A stretch of DNA of 43,157 bases from Streptosporangiaceae bacterium (GCA_025934635.1 JAICWX010000035.1:1-43157), one strand, 5' to 3'. Counted from the stretch's first letter, positions 7,152 through 14,994 are shown. Made by a program: numbers and translations. The notes: a model not told the origin generated them from the letters alone.

Positions 7152-8147
7152 ATGGCGAAGCGCGATACCTCCGCTGGAAAGCCCGTCCGGGCCGCCGCGG
7201 CCCGGACCGCCCGGGCTGGCGCAGCCCGGACCGCGGAGACAGTCGCGGCCGGGACCGCGGAGACAGTCGCGGTGCTCGGCGCCGGCGGGACGATGGGCTT
7301 CGCGATGGCGCGGAACATCGCCCGGGCCGGGATCGAGGTCCGGGCCTGGAACCGGACCCGCGACAAGGCCGGGCCGCTGGCGGCCGACGGCGCCTACATC
7401 GCGGACAGCCCCGCGGACGCGGCCGCCGGGGCGGGCATCGTGCTCACCATGCTGTCCGACGCCGGCGCCGTCGTCGACGTGATGGAGGGCGACGAAGGCG
7501 CGCTGCCGGTGATGTCCGACCGTGAGGGTCCTGACCGGCCCATCTGGCTGCAGATGAGCACCATCGGCGAGGAGGCGACCGACTGGTGCACTGACCTGGC
7601 TTACCAGTACGACGTCGGCTTCGTGGACGCGCCGGTGCTCGGTACGCGGCAGCCGGCCGAGCAGGGCCAGCTCGTGGTGCTCGAGTCCGGGGCGCCGGAG
7701 GCCAGGCACCGGGTCCAGCCGGTGTTCGACGCGGTGGGCCAGCGCACGGTACACGCCGGGGCGGCAGGCGCGGGAACCCGGCTGAAGCTCGTCGCGAACA
7801 GCTGGGTGCTCGCCGTGGTCGAGGCGGCCGCCGAGACGCTCGCGCTGACCGAGGGCCTCGGCCTCGATCCGGCGCTGTTCTTCGAGGCTATCGAGAAGGG
7901 CCCGCTCGATCTGCCCTACCTGCGCTCCAAGGCCCAGGCGATGGCCGATCGCGACTTCACCCCCGCCTTCCGCCTCAGCCTCGCCGCCAAGGACGCCGGC
8001 CTGGTGGCCGACGCCGCCTGGCAGCACGGCCTGGAACTGCCCCTGTTCGAGGTGATCGCGCGCCGTCTCGGCCAGGGCACCGCCGAGCACGGTGACCAGG
8101 ACGTCAGCGCCACCTACCTGACCAGCGACCCGGACCAGGCCGCCTGA
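7152..8147 (+). CDS. NAD(P)-dependent beta-hydroxyacid dehydrogenase
   Basis: 331-residue oxidoreductase of the 3-hydroxyisobutyrate/6-phosphogluconate dehydrogenase superfamily. The nucleotide-binding loop is VLGAGGTMGFAMARN at about 38-52, followed by RAWNRTRDKAGPL. The substrate motif reads DAPVLGTRQPAEQGQLVV (usually DAPVSGG). The catalytic lysine helix is GTRLKLVANSWVL. The C-terminal all-helical domain ends with LEVIARRLGQGTAEHGDQDVSA-like sequence, so the protein is complete. The first 35 residues are an Ala/Arg-rich extension containing a 24-bp tandem duplication that repeats TAETVA twice. An AGGGGA lies about 10 bases before ATG 7152. The gene is alone; a role in valine or other hydroxyacid metabolism is possible but unproven. 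Confidence 0.86.
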   Translation: MAKRDTSAGKPVRAAAARTARAGAARTAETVAAGTAETVAVLGAGGTMGFAMARNIARAGIEVRAWNRTRDKAGPLAADGAYIADSPADAAAGAGIVLTMLSDAGAVVDVMEGDEGALPVMSDREGPDRPIWLQMSTIGEEATDWCTDLAYQYDVGFVDAPVLGTRQPAEQGQLVVLESGAPEARHRVQPVFDAVGQRTVHAGAAGAGTRLKLVANSWVLAVVEAAAETLALTEGLGLDPALFFEAIEKGPLDLPYLRSKAQAMADRDFTPAFRLSLAAKDAGLVADAAWQHGLELPLFEVIARRLGQGTAEHGDQDVSATYLTSDPDQAA

Positions 8148-8156
8148 CCCCGCTCA

Positions 8157-8191
8157 CCGGCCGGGCTTACCGGCCGGGCTTACCGGCTGGC
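8157..8191. repeat. 13-bp tandem repeat between convergent genes
   Basis: ACCGGCCGGGCTT occurs twice in tandem (8157-8169, 8170-8182) with a partial third ACCGGCTGG. The internal CCGGCCGG is self-complementary, so it may also act as a terminator. It overlaps the stop codon of the decarboxylase gene (8180). Confidence 0.8.
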
Positions 8192-9637
8192 TGGCCCGGC
8201 GCCGAGGGCGGCCTGCTGCAGCAGGCTCCATAGTTCGGCGATATCGCCGCGCTCGGTGCGCTCGGCCCCGATCGAGACCCGGACCGACCACAGGCCGTCG
8301 AGCAGGGACGGGGTGACCAGGGCCGCGCCCGACGCGTTGATTGAGTCCGCCCAGGCGAGCGTGTGCGCGTTCAGCGCGTCGGCGTCCAGCACCACGCCCG
8401 TACCGGAGACCGCCCCGGCGGGTTCGTGCCTGAGCACGACGGTCTGCAGGTTCACCGGGGCGAGGACGCGCCAGCCGGGCGCCGCGGTGACCTGGTCCGC
8501 GAACCAGCGGGCGTTATCCAGGTCCCGGCGGAGCCTGGCCCGGATGGCCTCGGCGCCCTCGAGCCGCAGCTGGAACCACAGCTTGAGCGCCCGGAACCGG
8601 CGGCCAAGCGGAATGCCCCAGTCCTTGTACTGGGTCACCTCGCCATCGACGCCGGAACGGAGATAGGACGGGTTGGTCGACATAACCCGGATCAGGTGAC
8701 CGGGATCGGCGACGTAGAGGAGCGCGCAGTCTCCGATGGTGCCCAGCCACTTGTGCGGGTTCCAGGCCAGCGAGTCGGCCCCTTCCACGCCGTCGATCAT
8801 CCAGCGCATCTCCGGCAGCAGCAGCGCCGAGCCTGCCATCGCCGCGTCGACGTGCACCCACATCCCGTACCGGCGGGCCAGCGGGATGATCTGCGCGAGC
8901 GGGTCCACGGCCGTGGTGCCGGTCGTGCCCGTGTTGACCACGACGGCGGCCGGGCGCCGGCCTGCGGCTACGTCGGCTTCCAGCGCCGCCGCCAGCGCCT
9001 CGGGGCGCAGGGCGTACGTGACCGGGTTGACGTCGACCAGCCGCAGGTTGTCCCGGCCGAAGCCGGCCAGGGCCACCGCCTTGGCGATCGAGGAGTGCGC
9101 GTGCTCGGTGGTATAGACCGTCAGCGGCGCGGTCTCGGCCTGCAGCCCGCCGCGCACCTCGGAGTAGTCAGTGGCGCGCTCGCGCGCCGCCAGCAGGGCG
9201 ACCAGGCAGGCGCTGGACGCCGTGTCCTGGATGACGCCCTTCCACGAGGCGGGCAGCGCGGTCAGCTCCCGCAGCCACTCGACCACGACCTCCTCGACCT
9301 CGGTCAGCGCGGGAGCGGACTGCCAGGTGATCCCGAGCGCGCCGAGCCCGCCGGAGGCCAGGTCGCCGAGGACGGAGGAGAGCGTCGCGTTGGCCGGGAA
9401 CCAGCCGAAATAGCGCGGATGCTGAACCTGGGTGACACCGGGGACGACGATATCCTCGAGGTCGGCCAGCACCCGGCCGAACGGCTCGCCTTCCTCCGGC
9501 GCCCGGTCCGGCAGCTTGCCCGCCACCTCGCCCGGCCTGACCTGGGCCTGCACCGGCAGTTGCGGGATCCGGGCGCGGTAGTCCGCGATCCAGTCGATCA
9601 GCTCATGACCGGCCGCCCGGAACTCCTCAGGTTCCAT
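8180..9637 (-). CDS. PLP-dependent group II amino acid decarboxylase (AADC-like)
   Basis: 485-residue protein with the layout of aromatic L-amino acid/tyrosine decarboxylases. The N-terminus has MEPEEFRAAGHELIDWIADY, then VQHPRYFGWFPANATLSSVLGDL, an ITWQSAPALTEVEEVVVEWL segment and the PLP-lysine motif WNPHKWLGTIGDC (Lys at about 301). HVDAAMAGSALLLPEMR carries the cofactor-ring aspartate. It would release CO2 from an aromatic or related amino acid, in the cytosol; substrate not predictable. Start ATG 9637 has GGGAGCAGG about 9 bases upstream. A 16-codon frame (MALTRPHRLPEPLPHA) ends just before its ribosome site. The upstream 490 bases contain the DnaA-box-like patch. Confidence 0.9.
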   Translation of the reverse strand: MEPEEFRAAGHELIDWIADYRARIPQLPVQAQVRPGEVAGKLPDRAPEEGEPFGRVLADLEDIVVPGVTQVQHPRYFGWFPANATLSSVLGDLASGGLGALGITWQSAPALTEVEEVVVEWLRELTALPASWKGVIQDTASSACLVALLAARERATDYSEVRGGLQAETAPLTVYTTEHAHSSIAKAVALAGFGRDNLRLVDVNPVTYALRPEALAAALEADVAAGRRPAAVVVNTGTTGTTAVDPLAQIIPLARRYGMWVHVDAAMAGSALLLPEMRWMIDGVEGADSLAWNPHKWLGTIGDCALLYVADPGHLIRVMSTNPSYLRSGVDGEVTQYKDWGIPLGRRFRALKLWFQLRLEGAEAIRARLRRDLDNARWFADQVTAAPGWRVLAPVNLQTVVLRHEPAGAVSGTGVVLDADALNAHTLAWADSINASGAALVTPSLLDGLWSVRVSIGAERTERGDIAELWSLLQQAALGAGPASR

Positions 9638-10126
9638 ATCGCATCCTGCTCCCTCTTCACGCGTGCGGCAGCGGCTCGGGCAGGCGGTGCGGGCGGGTCA
9701 GCGCCATGCTCACCGCGTCCTGCGCGGGCTGGGCCGGGTCCAGGCCGGGACCCGGCGCCACCACGGTATCCCGGGCCGGCCCGGACACGCCGCAGGGGGT
9801 GCAGCGGCCGCTCGCGGCGAGGCCCCCTCCGCGTACGAAGCTGGGGGGGACCCCGCGGAATTCATTCCTGGTTTATCCCCTGTCCACATTTTGTCCGTAG
9901 AACCAGCGCGTTATCCGCATATCGCGCGTTTGCCTGCCGGTTTTATGCACACTCTTTCCACAGGAACTGGGTATAACTCCGGAATAGCGCACGCCGCCGC
10001 CCGGCGGCCAGGATCGCCCGCGCAGGTAGAACATCGCCCGCGCAGGTAGAACTCAGCCGTGTCCAAGGTGACGAAGTCGCTTCCGGCCGATGGACGGGGC
10101 GCCCATCATGGTTACCAGCGCAGGCC
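9638..10126. other. Intergenic region with an AT-richer core
   Basis: No convincing gene. A minus-strand frame ends at about 9662 with DAVSMALTRPHRLPEPLPHA, which could be a leader peptide or the tail of a lost gene. The core at 9860-9980 is much more AT-rich than its surroundings and holds the DnaA-box-like cluster listed separately. Confidence 0.55.
9872..9962 (+). promoter_or_regulatory. Cluster of DnaA-box-like 9-mers
   Basis: All on the same strand: TTTATCCCC (9872), CTGTCCACA (9880), TTGTCCGTA (9891), TTATCCGCA (9911), TTATGCACA (9943) and CTTTCCACA (9954). CTGTCCACA differs by one base from the actinobacterial box TTGTCCACA; TTATCCGCA and TTATGCACA differ by one from the E. coli form TTATCCACA. 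No dnaA or dnaN gene is near, so this is not obviously oriC. Confidence 0.45.
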
Positions 10127-11461
10127 TTACCAGCGCAGCGCGTCGACTGATCCGCCGTTCTCGGTGACGAGCCTGCGGGCCGCGGCCTCGGCCGCGGGCT
10201 TGCGCGCGATCCGCTCGGTCACCAGGGCGCGGGTCAGGCCGTCGTCGCCGGCCCGGGCGGCCGCCGCGATGAGGGTGAGGTCGATGACGTCGCGCTGAGC
10301 GTGGCTCCCGCCGACCGCGTTAGCCCGGGGCCGGATGTCGATGAGCAAGTCGATGGCCCGGTCCGGATGGCCGGCCGCGAACGCGCCGAAGGCCTCGAGC
10401 AGGGCCAGCCCGGCCCGCTCGGCCACCCCCGCGTTGGTCGGCGCGGTCAGGTGCCGGTTCGACGCGATCACCTGCTCGGTCCGCAGGACGTCACCCGCCA
10501 GGCCGAACGCCATCACCGCGTGCCAGTCGTTGAAGATATAGACCGGGCTGCTGACCAGGTCGTCGATGTCGGCGGCGAGCTGCTCGGCCCGCTCGGAGGT
10601 GTCGGCGCCGAACAGCGAAAGCCGCCACAGCAGCGCGGCCGCGTCCACCACGTCGAGCCACTCGGTGGAGCGGCCCGCCCGGATGGGGTCGTCGTACAGG
10701 GCCATGGCCTCGTCGATCTCGCCGAGTTCCAGGTGATACAGGCCGCGGTGCCACCAGTTGTGGACGGCGAAGTAGCTCGGCGACCAGTCCGGAGCCGAGG
10801 TGGTCAGGAAGCGGACGCCGTCCCGCTGGCTGCCCTCCATCTCGAAGACGTGCGCCAGCGCGTGCACCGCCCAGACGTCCTTCGGGTTGGCCTCGAGGGC
10901 TGCCCGGGCCCGGGACTCGGCCTGCCGGTAGTCGGCGTTCTCCTCGAGTCCGAACGCGTAGATGCCCTGGACGTAGCCCCAGCCGGGCTGGGAGCGGGGC
11001 CAGGCGGGCAGCACCCGGGCGGCGGTGTCGCGCAGCTCGAGCCGGTTGCCGAGGAAGAAGTAGAGGTCCTGGGCCACCTTGAGCGCGAGCAGGTCGCGCG
11101 GGTGGCACAGCAGCGCGCGCTCCAGCGAGCGGGTGGTGGCTTCCCAGTTGCCCTCGGCCCAGTGCCGGGCGGCGCGCAGGTGGTGATGCTCCCGCTCGCC
11201 CATCACGGTCTCGTCGACCCGCTTCAAGATCTCGCCCGCGGCCGCGACGCCCTCCGGGGTGGTGCCGTACAGCTGCAGGTAGGCGCGGTAGATGTGGCCG
11301 AGGACCAGGCCGTCGTCGGCCGCGACCGCCGCGTCGGCCTTGGCCACCGGGTCGCCGGCCAGGGCGGCCAGTTCCTCGACGGCCTCGTCGAGTATGGCCA
11401 CCGCGTCCTCGTGCGCGGCCCGGACGGGCACGCCCCACCGATCTGCGAACGCCTTTGCCAT
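10127..11461 (-). CDS. Tetratricopeptide repeat protein, TTC38 family
   Basis: 444-residue, mostly alpha-helical protein resembling the TTC38 family shared by bacteria and animals. Typical segments are HHLRAARHWAEGNWEATTRSLERAL, DLLALKVAQDLYFFLGNRLELRD, GYVQGIYAFGLEENADYRQAE, NPKDVWAVHALAHVFEMEGSQRDG and HNWWHRGLYHLELGEIDEAMALYD. No signal peptide or membrane helix, so cytosolic. Biochemical role in bacteria is not established. ATG 11461 is preceded by AGGAGGGGG at about 10 bases. Upstream on the same strand lie a palindrome (11526-11539) and the remnant of a TetR gene, suggesting that a regulator was once adjacent. Confidence 0.86.
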   Translation of the reverse strand: MAKAFADRWGVPVRAAHEDAVAILDEAVEELAALAGDPVAKADAAVAADDGLVLGHIYRAYLQLYGTTPEGVAAAGEILKRVDETVMGEREHHHLRAARHWAEGNWEATTRSLERALLCHPRDLLALKVAQDLYFFLGNRLELRDTAARVLPAWPRSQPGWGYVQGIYAFGLEENADYRQAESRARAALEANPKDVWAVHALAHVFEMEGSQRDGVRFLTTSAPDWSPSYFAVHNWWHRGLYHLELGEIDEAMALYDDPIRAGRSTEWLDVVDAAALLWRLSLFGADTSERAEQLAADIDDLVSSPVYIFNDWHAVMAFGLAGDVLRTEQVIASNRHLTAPTNAGVAERAGLALLEAFGAFAAGHPDRAIDLLIDIRPRANAVGGSHAQRDVIDLTLIAAAARAGDDGLTRALVTERIARKPAAEAAARRLVTENGGSVDALRW

Positions 11462-11525
11462 CTCCGGATCCCCCTCCTGCTGTCAGGCCGTGATCTCTTA
11501 AGCCTACCCATCCGCCCGGGAATGG

Positions 11526-11539
11526 GTGCACAAGTGCAC
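11526..11539. promoter_or_regulatory. GTGCAC-AA-GTGCAC palindromic site
   Basis: Two copies of the palindrome GTGCAC are separated by two bases, so the 14-mer is symmetric apart from its centre. It lies between the TetR remnant and the TTC38-like gene, about 65 bases before the latter's start. It may be the former regulator's operator. Confidence 0.4.
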
Positions 11540-11545
11540 AAGGGG

Positions 11546-11659
11546 TCAGCGACGCGGGCGCAGCCCGTCGGTCAGCACGGCGAACACCACGTCCCGGCGG
11601 GTCTGGTCGGCATCGCCGCCCAGGCTGGCGAACATCATCATCGTCCGTACGACGACTAC
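11546..11659 (-). pseudogene. TetR-family regulator, 3' remnant
   Basis: The minus strand encodes VVVVRTMMMFASLGGDAD... ending DVVFAVLTDGLRPRR plus TGA at 11546, a typical C-terminal helix of TetR-family regulators. No start codon with a ribosome site or DNA-binding domain remains: the frame is cut exactly where the tnpB element ends (11660). Only about 37 codons survive. The assignment rests on tail resemblance, so moderate confidence. Confidence 0.55.
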
Positions 11660-11800
11660 TTGACTACTCCCTGTCCTGATGGATGGGGATCCCGGTCCTC
11701 GCGGACCGGGGTTCCTGTTTCACAGCGCGACTGCACCCGGGAGGTCCCGGGTGTCTGACATCAGCTCCGCAGGCACGACCGGGGGATTGCCCCCCGGCTA
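11660..11800 (-). ncRNA. Predicted omega/reRNA at the tnpB 3' end
   Basis: In IS605-type elements the guide RNA overlaps the end of tnpB and finishes at the element's right end. Here the predicted scaffold carries the GGTCC/GGACC hairpin and an imperfect stem CCCCATCC-ATCA-GGACAGGG before AGTCAA. The adjoining donor-flank bases 11659 downward (GTAGTCGTCGTACGGACG) would form its guide. The upstream boundary is a guess from known examples. Confidence 0.5.
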
Positions 11801-12896
11801 CGGCAAGACCTGCCGCCAGGATGTTCTTCGCGGCGTTGATGTCCCGGTCATGCCGGGTACCGCACGACGGGCACTGCCACGCCCGGACCTTCAGGCCGAG
11901 CTCGGCCAGGACATGCCCGCATGCCGAGCACGTCTTCGAGCTGGGGAACCACCGGTCGATCACGATCACCCGCCGCCCGTACCGGGCCGCCTTGTACTCC
12001 AGCATGCGCCGGAAGGTCCGCCACCCGCAGTCCCCGATTGCCTTCGCCACCCGGCGGTTCCGCATCATGTTCTTGACCGCGAGGTCTTCCAGGGCGATCA
12101 AGTCGTGGTCGCGGACCAGGCGGGTGGAGGTCTTGTGGAGAAAGTCGGCGCGGGCGGCGCGGACTTTCCGATGCGCACGGGCGACTTTCTCCTTGGCTTT
12201 GCCGCGGTTGGCGCTGCCTTTCTGGCAGCGGGCGAGCCGCCGCTGGTAGCGGGCCAGGTTCTTGGCCCGCCGTTCCAGGTGCCGGGGGTTGGGGATCCGC
12301 TGCTCGCCGCTGGTGACCGCGAAGTCCTTGACCCCCAGGTCAATCCCGACCGCCCGGCCGGTCGCGGGCAGCGGATCGGGGTCAGGGACGTCGACGGCGA
12401 AGGCCACGTACCAGCGTCCGCACGGGTCGCGGGAGACCGTCACCGTGGTCGGGTCGATGGCGGCGGGATCAATACCGGGCCAGGACCAGGTGAACGCCAG
12501 CGGCGCGCCCATCTTGGCCAGGAACAGGCGCCCGTCACGCCACCGGAACCCGGACCGGGTGTACTCCGCGCACTGCCGCCCGGTCCGGGACTTGAACCGG
12601 GGATACCGGGCCCGCTTGGCGAAGAACGCGGCGTAGGCGGCCTGCTGGTGCCGGAGCGCCTGCTGCAACGGGATGGAGGACACCTCATTCAGCCAGGCGA
12701 GTTCCTCGGTGGCTTTCAGGGCGGTCAGGTAGGCGCTGGCCTGGCCGTAGGTCGTCCCGGTTTTGTCGGCCTGGTACCGGTGGCGTCGCCAGGCCAGGGT
12801 CTGGTTCCAGACCACGCGGACGCAGCCGAACGTGCGGTTCAGCACGCTAGCCTGCGCCGGGTCGGGATACGCCCGGCATTTGTACGCCGTCCTCAC
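11664..12896 (-). CDS. tnpB: TnpB, RNA-guided RuvC nuclease of IS200/IS605 group
   Basis: About 410 residues, full length for TnpB. The N-terminal part has the family motif KCRAYPDPAQASVLNRTFG and VRVVWNQTLAWRR. The RuvC-like nuclease residues are present: Asp186 in GIDLGVKDF, Glu270 in ALEDLAVKNM, and the aspartates of HDRDINAAKN near 350. The zinc ribbon is CSACG (323-326) and CPSCG (342-345). TnpB cuts DNA guided by an RNA made from the element's right end and helps the element persist. The GTG at 12896 (VRTAYKCRAY) is chosen as start because homology begins there; the frame itself stays open far upstream, antisense to the hydroxylase gene. The stop lies 4 bases inside the element end. Confidence 0.92.
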   Translation of the reverse strand: MRTAYKCRAYPDPAQASVLNRTFGCVRVVWNQTLAWRRHRYQADKTGTTYGQASAYLTALKATEELAWLNEVSSIPLQQALRHQQAAYAAFFAKRARYPRFKSRTGRQCAEYTRSGFRWRDGRLFLAKMGAPLAFTWSWPGIDPAAIDPTTVTVSRDPCGRWYVAFAVDVPDPDPLPATGRAVGIDLGVKDFAVTSGEQRIPNPRHLERRAKNLARYQRRLARCQKGSANRGKAKEKVARAHRKVRAARADFLHKTSTRLVRDHDLIALEDLAVKNMMRNRRVAKAIGDCGWRTFRRMLEYKAARYGRRVIVIDRWFPSSKTCSACGHVLAELGLKVRAWQCPSCGTRHDRDINAAKNILAAGLAVAGGQSPGRACGADVRHPGPPGCSRAVKQEPRSARTGIPIHQDRE

Positions 12897-13006
12897 GACC
12901 AGAAACTGTATTCGACCATATCCGGATATGTGAGCGTGACACGCCGCGAGGAGGAGCGATGTCTGTTTCCCGGCCTGAACACCGGGTTCCCCACGCCGCA
13001 AAAACG

Positions 13007-13177
13007 ATGAACGCGGTCGGCGGCAAACAGAGAGGCCAGAAGACCCTAGCTTGCCCCGGCTAGGCCGTCGGCATGTGCGCCGACGGCTACGACGGTGATG
13101 ATCAGCCAGTTCTTCGGCTCGAGCAGGTAGGTAACCCGCGCGGCCAGCGGGCCGGGCAGACCTTGACGAGGGCCCAT
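13007..13177 (-). pseudogene. PAP2-like membrane protein, 5' remnant
   Basis: From ATG 13177 the frame encodes MGPRQGLPGPLAARVTYLLE, then PKNWLIITVVAVGAHADGLAGAS, and stops at TAG 13046. Past the stop the same frame continues GLLASLFAADRV up to the tnpB element. Phosphatase-PAP2-type membrane proteins commonly have LEPKNW..., then DGL.G..WGLL..LFA here, so TAG most likely replaces a Trp codon. The gene is therefore broken by a nonsense change and truncated by the insertion. A functional 43-residue peptide cannot be excluded. It is divergent from the hydroxylase gene with 22 bases between starts. Confidence 0.6.
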
Positions 13178-13199
13178 GCCCTGACGGTACCGTCCCGGT

Positions 13200-14651
13200 A
13201 TGGCGGCACGCAGCGGCAGCGAGTTCCTCGGGCGGCTGGCCGCCGCCCGCGTCCACGTGCAGATCCAGGGCGAGACCCTCACCGGCGGCATCGCGGACCA
13301 CCCCGCCTTCCGCAATGTGGTGCGCAGCTACGCCGAGCTCTACGACATGCAGCGCGATCCCGCCTACCGGGACGTCCTCACCTATCCCTCGCCCGCGACG
13401 GGCGATCCGGTCGCGACCGCCTTCCTCACCCCGCGCACGCCGCAGGACCTGGTCAAGCGCCGGCAGGCGTCCAAGCTCTGGGCCGACCGCTCGCTCGGCA
13501 TGCTCGGCCGTACCGGCGACTACCTGAACAGCGCCCTGATGGCGCTGGCCTCGGCGCAGGAGTGGTTCGCCCGGGCTGACCCCCGGTTCGGCGAGAACAT
13601 CCGCCGCTACTACGAGAAGGTCCGCGAGGAGGACCTGCTCTGCACCCACACGCTGATCCCGCCGCAGGCCAACCGCGCGGTCCCGGGGAGCCAGCAGGCC
13701 GCGGGCTCGCTGATGGCGCACATCACCCGCGAGGACGACAACGGCATCGTGCTGCGCGGCGCCCGGATGCTCGCCACCATCGGCCCGTTCGCCGACGAGC
13801 TGCTCGTGTTCCCCTCGACGGTGCTGCGCAACGACCCGGCCGACAAACAGTACTCCTTCGCCTGCGCCATCCCGAACGACGCGCCCGGCCTGCGGTACAT
13901 CGCCCGCGAGCCGCTCGACTACGGCCGTCCGAGGCACGATCACCCGCTCGGCTCCCGGTTCGAGGAACCCGACGCGGTGGTGGTGTTCGACGACGTGCAC
14001 GTGCCCTACGAGCGCTGCTTCGCGCTCGGCGACGCCGAGCTGTGCAACGGCTTCTACACCGATACCTCCGCCGTGGCGCACATGACCCACCAGGTCGTCA
14101 CCCGCACCACGGCCAAGACCGAGTACATCCTCGGCCTGGTCTCGCTGCTCACCGAGGCCATCGGCATCGAGCAGTTCCAGCACGTCCAGGCCGACGTGGC
14201 CGAGATCATCACCACCCTGGAGACGATGCGCGCGCTGCTGCGGGCGGCCGAAGCCGACGCGGCGCTCAACGAGTTCGGCGTGCTCACCCCGGCCTGGGCG
14301 CCGCTGAACACCGCCCGCAACCTCTACCCGCGGCTCTACCAGCGGTTCCCCGAGATCGTACGCAAGCTGGGCGCGTCCGGCCTGATGGCCACCCCCACCG
14401 AGGCGGACGTCACCGGCCCCGCCGCGGCCGACATCGAGACCTACCTGCAATCGGCCACGCTGGGCGGGGCCGGCCGGGTCCGGCTGTTCCGGCTGGCCTG
14501 GGATACCTGCATCTCCGCCTTCTCCGGCCGCCAGGCGCTCTACGAGTACTACTTCTTCGGCGATCCGGTGCGAATGGCCGGCGCCTATGTCGCCAGCTAC
14601 GACCGCGAGCCGCATAAGGCTGCTGTCCGCGCTTTCCTGGATCGCGGCTAA
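13200..14651 (+). CDS. HpaB-family flavin-dependent hydroxylase (4-hydroxyphenylacetate 3-hydroxylase type)
   Basis: 483-residue protein of the FADH2-dependent HpaB/PvcC family, which hydroxylates phenols ortho to the OH using O2 and FADH2 from a separate reductase. The N-terminus has GSEFLGRL, then VHVQIQGETLTGGIADHPAF. The core has YLNSALMALASAQEWF, the flavin-site stretch CTHTLIPPQANRA and DNGIVLRGARMLATIGPFADEL. It continues with VVVFDDVHVPYERCF and ends with the helical SGRQALYEYYFFGDPVRMAGAY segment. No HpaC-type reductase is adjacent. ATG 13200 has no ribosome site and may be leaderless. The divergent neighbour is the PAP2 remnant. Substrate is unknown; the window's other aromatic genes make a phenolic acid plausible. 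Confidence 0.9.
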   Translation: MAARSGSEFLGRLAAARVHVQIQGETLTGGIADHPAFRNVVRSYAELYDMQRDPAYRDVLTYPSPATGDPVATAFLTPRTPQDLVKRRQASKLWADRSLGMLGRTGDYLNSALMALASAQEWFARADPRFGENIRRYYEKVREEDLLCTHTLIPPQANRAVPGSQQAAGSLMAHITREDDNGIVLRGARMLATIGPFADELLVFPSTVLRNDPADKQYSFACAIPNDAPGLRYIAREPLDYGRPRHDHPLGSRFEEPDAVVVFDDVHVPYERCFALGDAELCNGFYTDTSAVAHMTHQVVTRTTAKTEYILGLVSLLTEAIGIEQFQHVQADVAEIITTLETMRALLRAAEADAALNEFGVLTPAWAPLNTARNLYPRLYQRFPEIVRKLGASGLMATPTEADVTGPAAADIETYLQSATLGGAGRVRLFRLAWDTCISAFSGRQALYEYYFFGDPVRMAGAYVASYDREPHKAAVRAFLDRG

Positions 14652-14738
14652 CGGCGCGGCTAGGCTCTAAAAGCGGATTTGCGGGCTACTATCGCAAAAA
14701 GCTAGATCCTGGGCTAGGTCCTGGCGGAGGCGTCGATG

Positions 14739-14948
14739 ATGAGCAGGGGAACGGTGATCCTCTTCATCTGGCTCCTCATCGGTGTCGCCGCGGCCGGCCA
14801 GCGCGGCTACTTCGACCTCAACAACATCAACTGCTCCCAGGGCGCCACGATGGGCCTCACCATCGTCGCCGGCCCGCTCAACTACGTCGGCCTGGATCCC
14901 CAGATCAACTGCACCGCTCCCAAGATCCCCAAGCCCAGCGGCTCGTAA
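14739..14948 (+). CDS. Small membrane protein, AAGQRGYF family (copy 2)
   Basis: 69-residue protein, or 70 if the preceding ATG at 14736 is used. GGAGG at 14726-14730 is spaced 8 bases from 14739 and 5 from 14736. The hydrophobic N-terminal helix TVILFIWLLIGVAAAG leads into QRGYF. Cys32 or so, a second hydrophobic segment (TMGLTIVAGPLNYVG) and a late Cys in INCTAP follow, in the same order as copy 1 at 6340-6537. The tail is Pro/Lys-rich. A hairpin TTTGCG/CGCAAA (14678-14698) followed by A residues lies between the hydroxylase stop and this gene, and CTAGATCCTGGG/CTAGGTCCTGGC repeats sit just before the ribosome site. Function unknown. Confidence 0.8.
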   Translation: MSRGTVILFIWLLIGVAAAGQRGYFDLNNINCSQGATMGLTIVAGPLNYVGLDPQINCTAPKIPKPSGS

Positions 14949-14994
14949 CCGCCCGGACCCGTCATCACCGCGCCGTCCTCAGCCGGCCACGCGC

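Larger units (their letters stand above)
11660..13006 (-). mobile_element. IS200/IS605-group element with tnpB only
   Basis: A stand-alone TnpB element with no tnpA. The right end (low coordinate) is taken as ...AGTCAA, because IS605-type right ends commonly finish in TCAA and the flanking TetR frame resumes there. Just inside is a perfect hairpin, CCCGGTCC-tcgc-GGACCGGG (about 11692-11711). The left end is less certain: a hairpin CCCGG/CCGGG lies at 12969-12986, and the flanking PAP2-like reading frame continues to about 13007, next to TTCAT. There are no target duplications, as expected for this family. Confidence 0.72.

Noticed and set aside
9662..9722. 16-codon leader peptide before the decarboxylase
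   Set aside because: No ribosome site for its ATG and no run of regulatory codons or attenuator hairpin. Kept only as a remark.
8363..9976. Plus-strand open frame of 537 codons
   Set aside because: Antisense to the decarboxylase gene, which has clear PLP motifs on the other strand.
9860..9990. Chromosomal or plasmid replication origin
   Set aside because: DnaA-box-like sequences are present but there are no replication genes, no paired orientation and no long AT-rich unwinding region. Reported only as a cluster.
11664..14615. Minus-strand open frame of 983 codons covering tnpB and the region opposite the hydroxylase
   Set aside because: Only the last 410 codons match TnpB. The upstream part is antisense to the HpaB-type gene and has no recognisable domain, a usual by-product of high GC.
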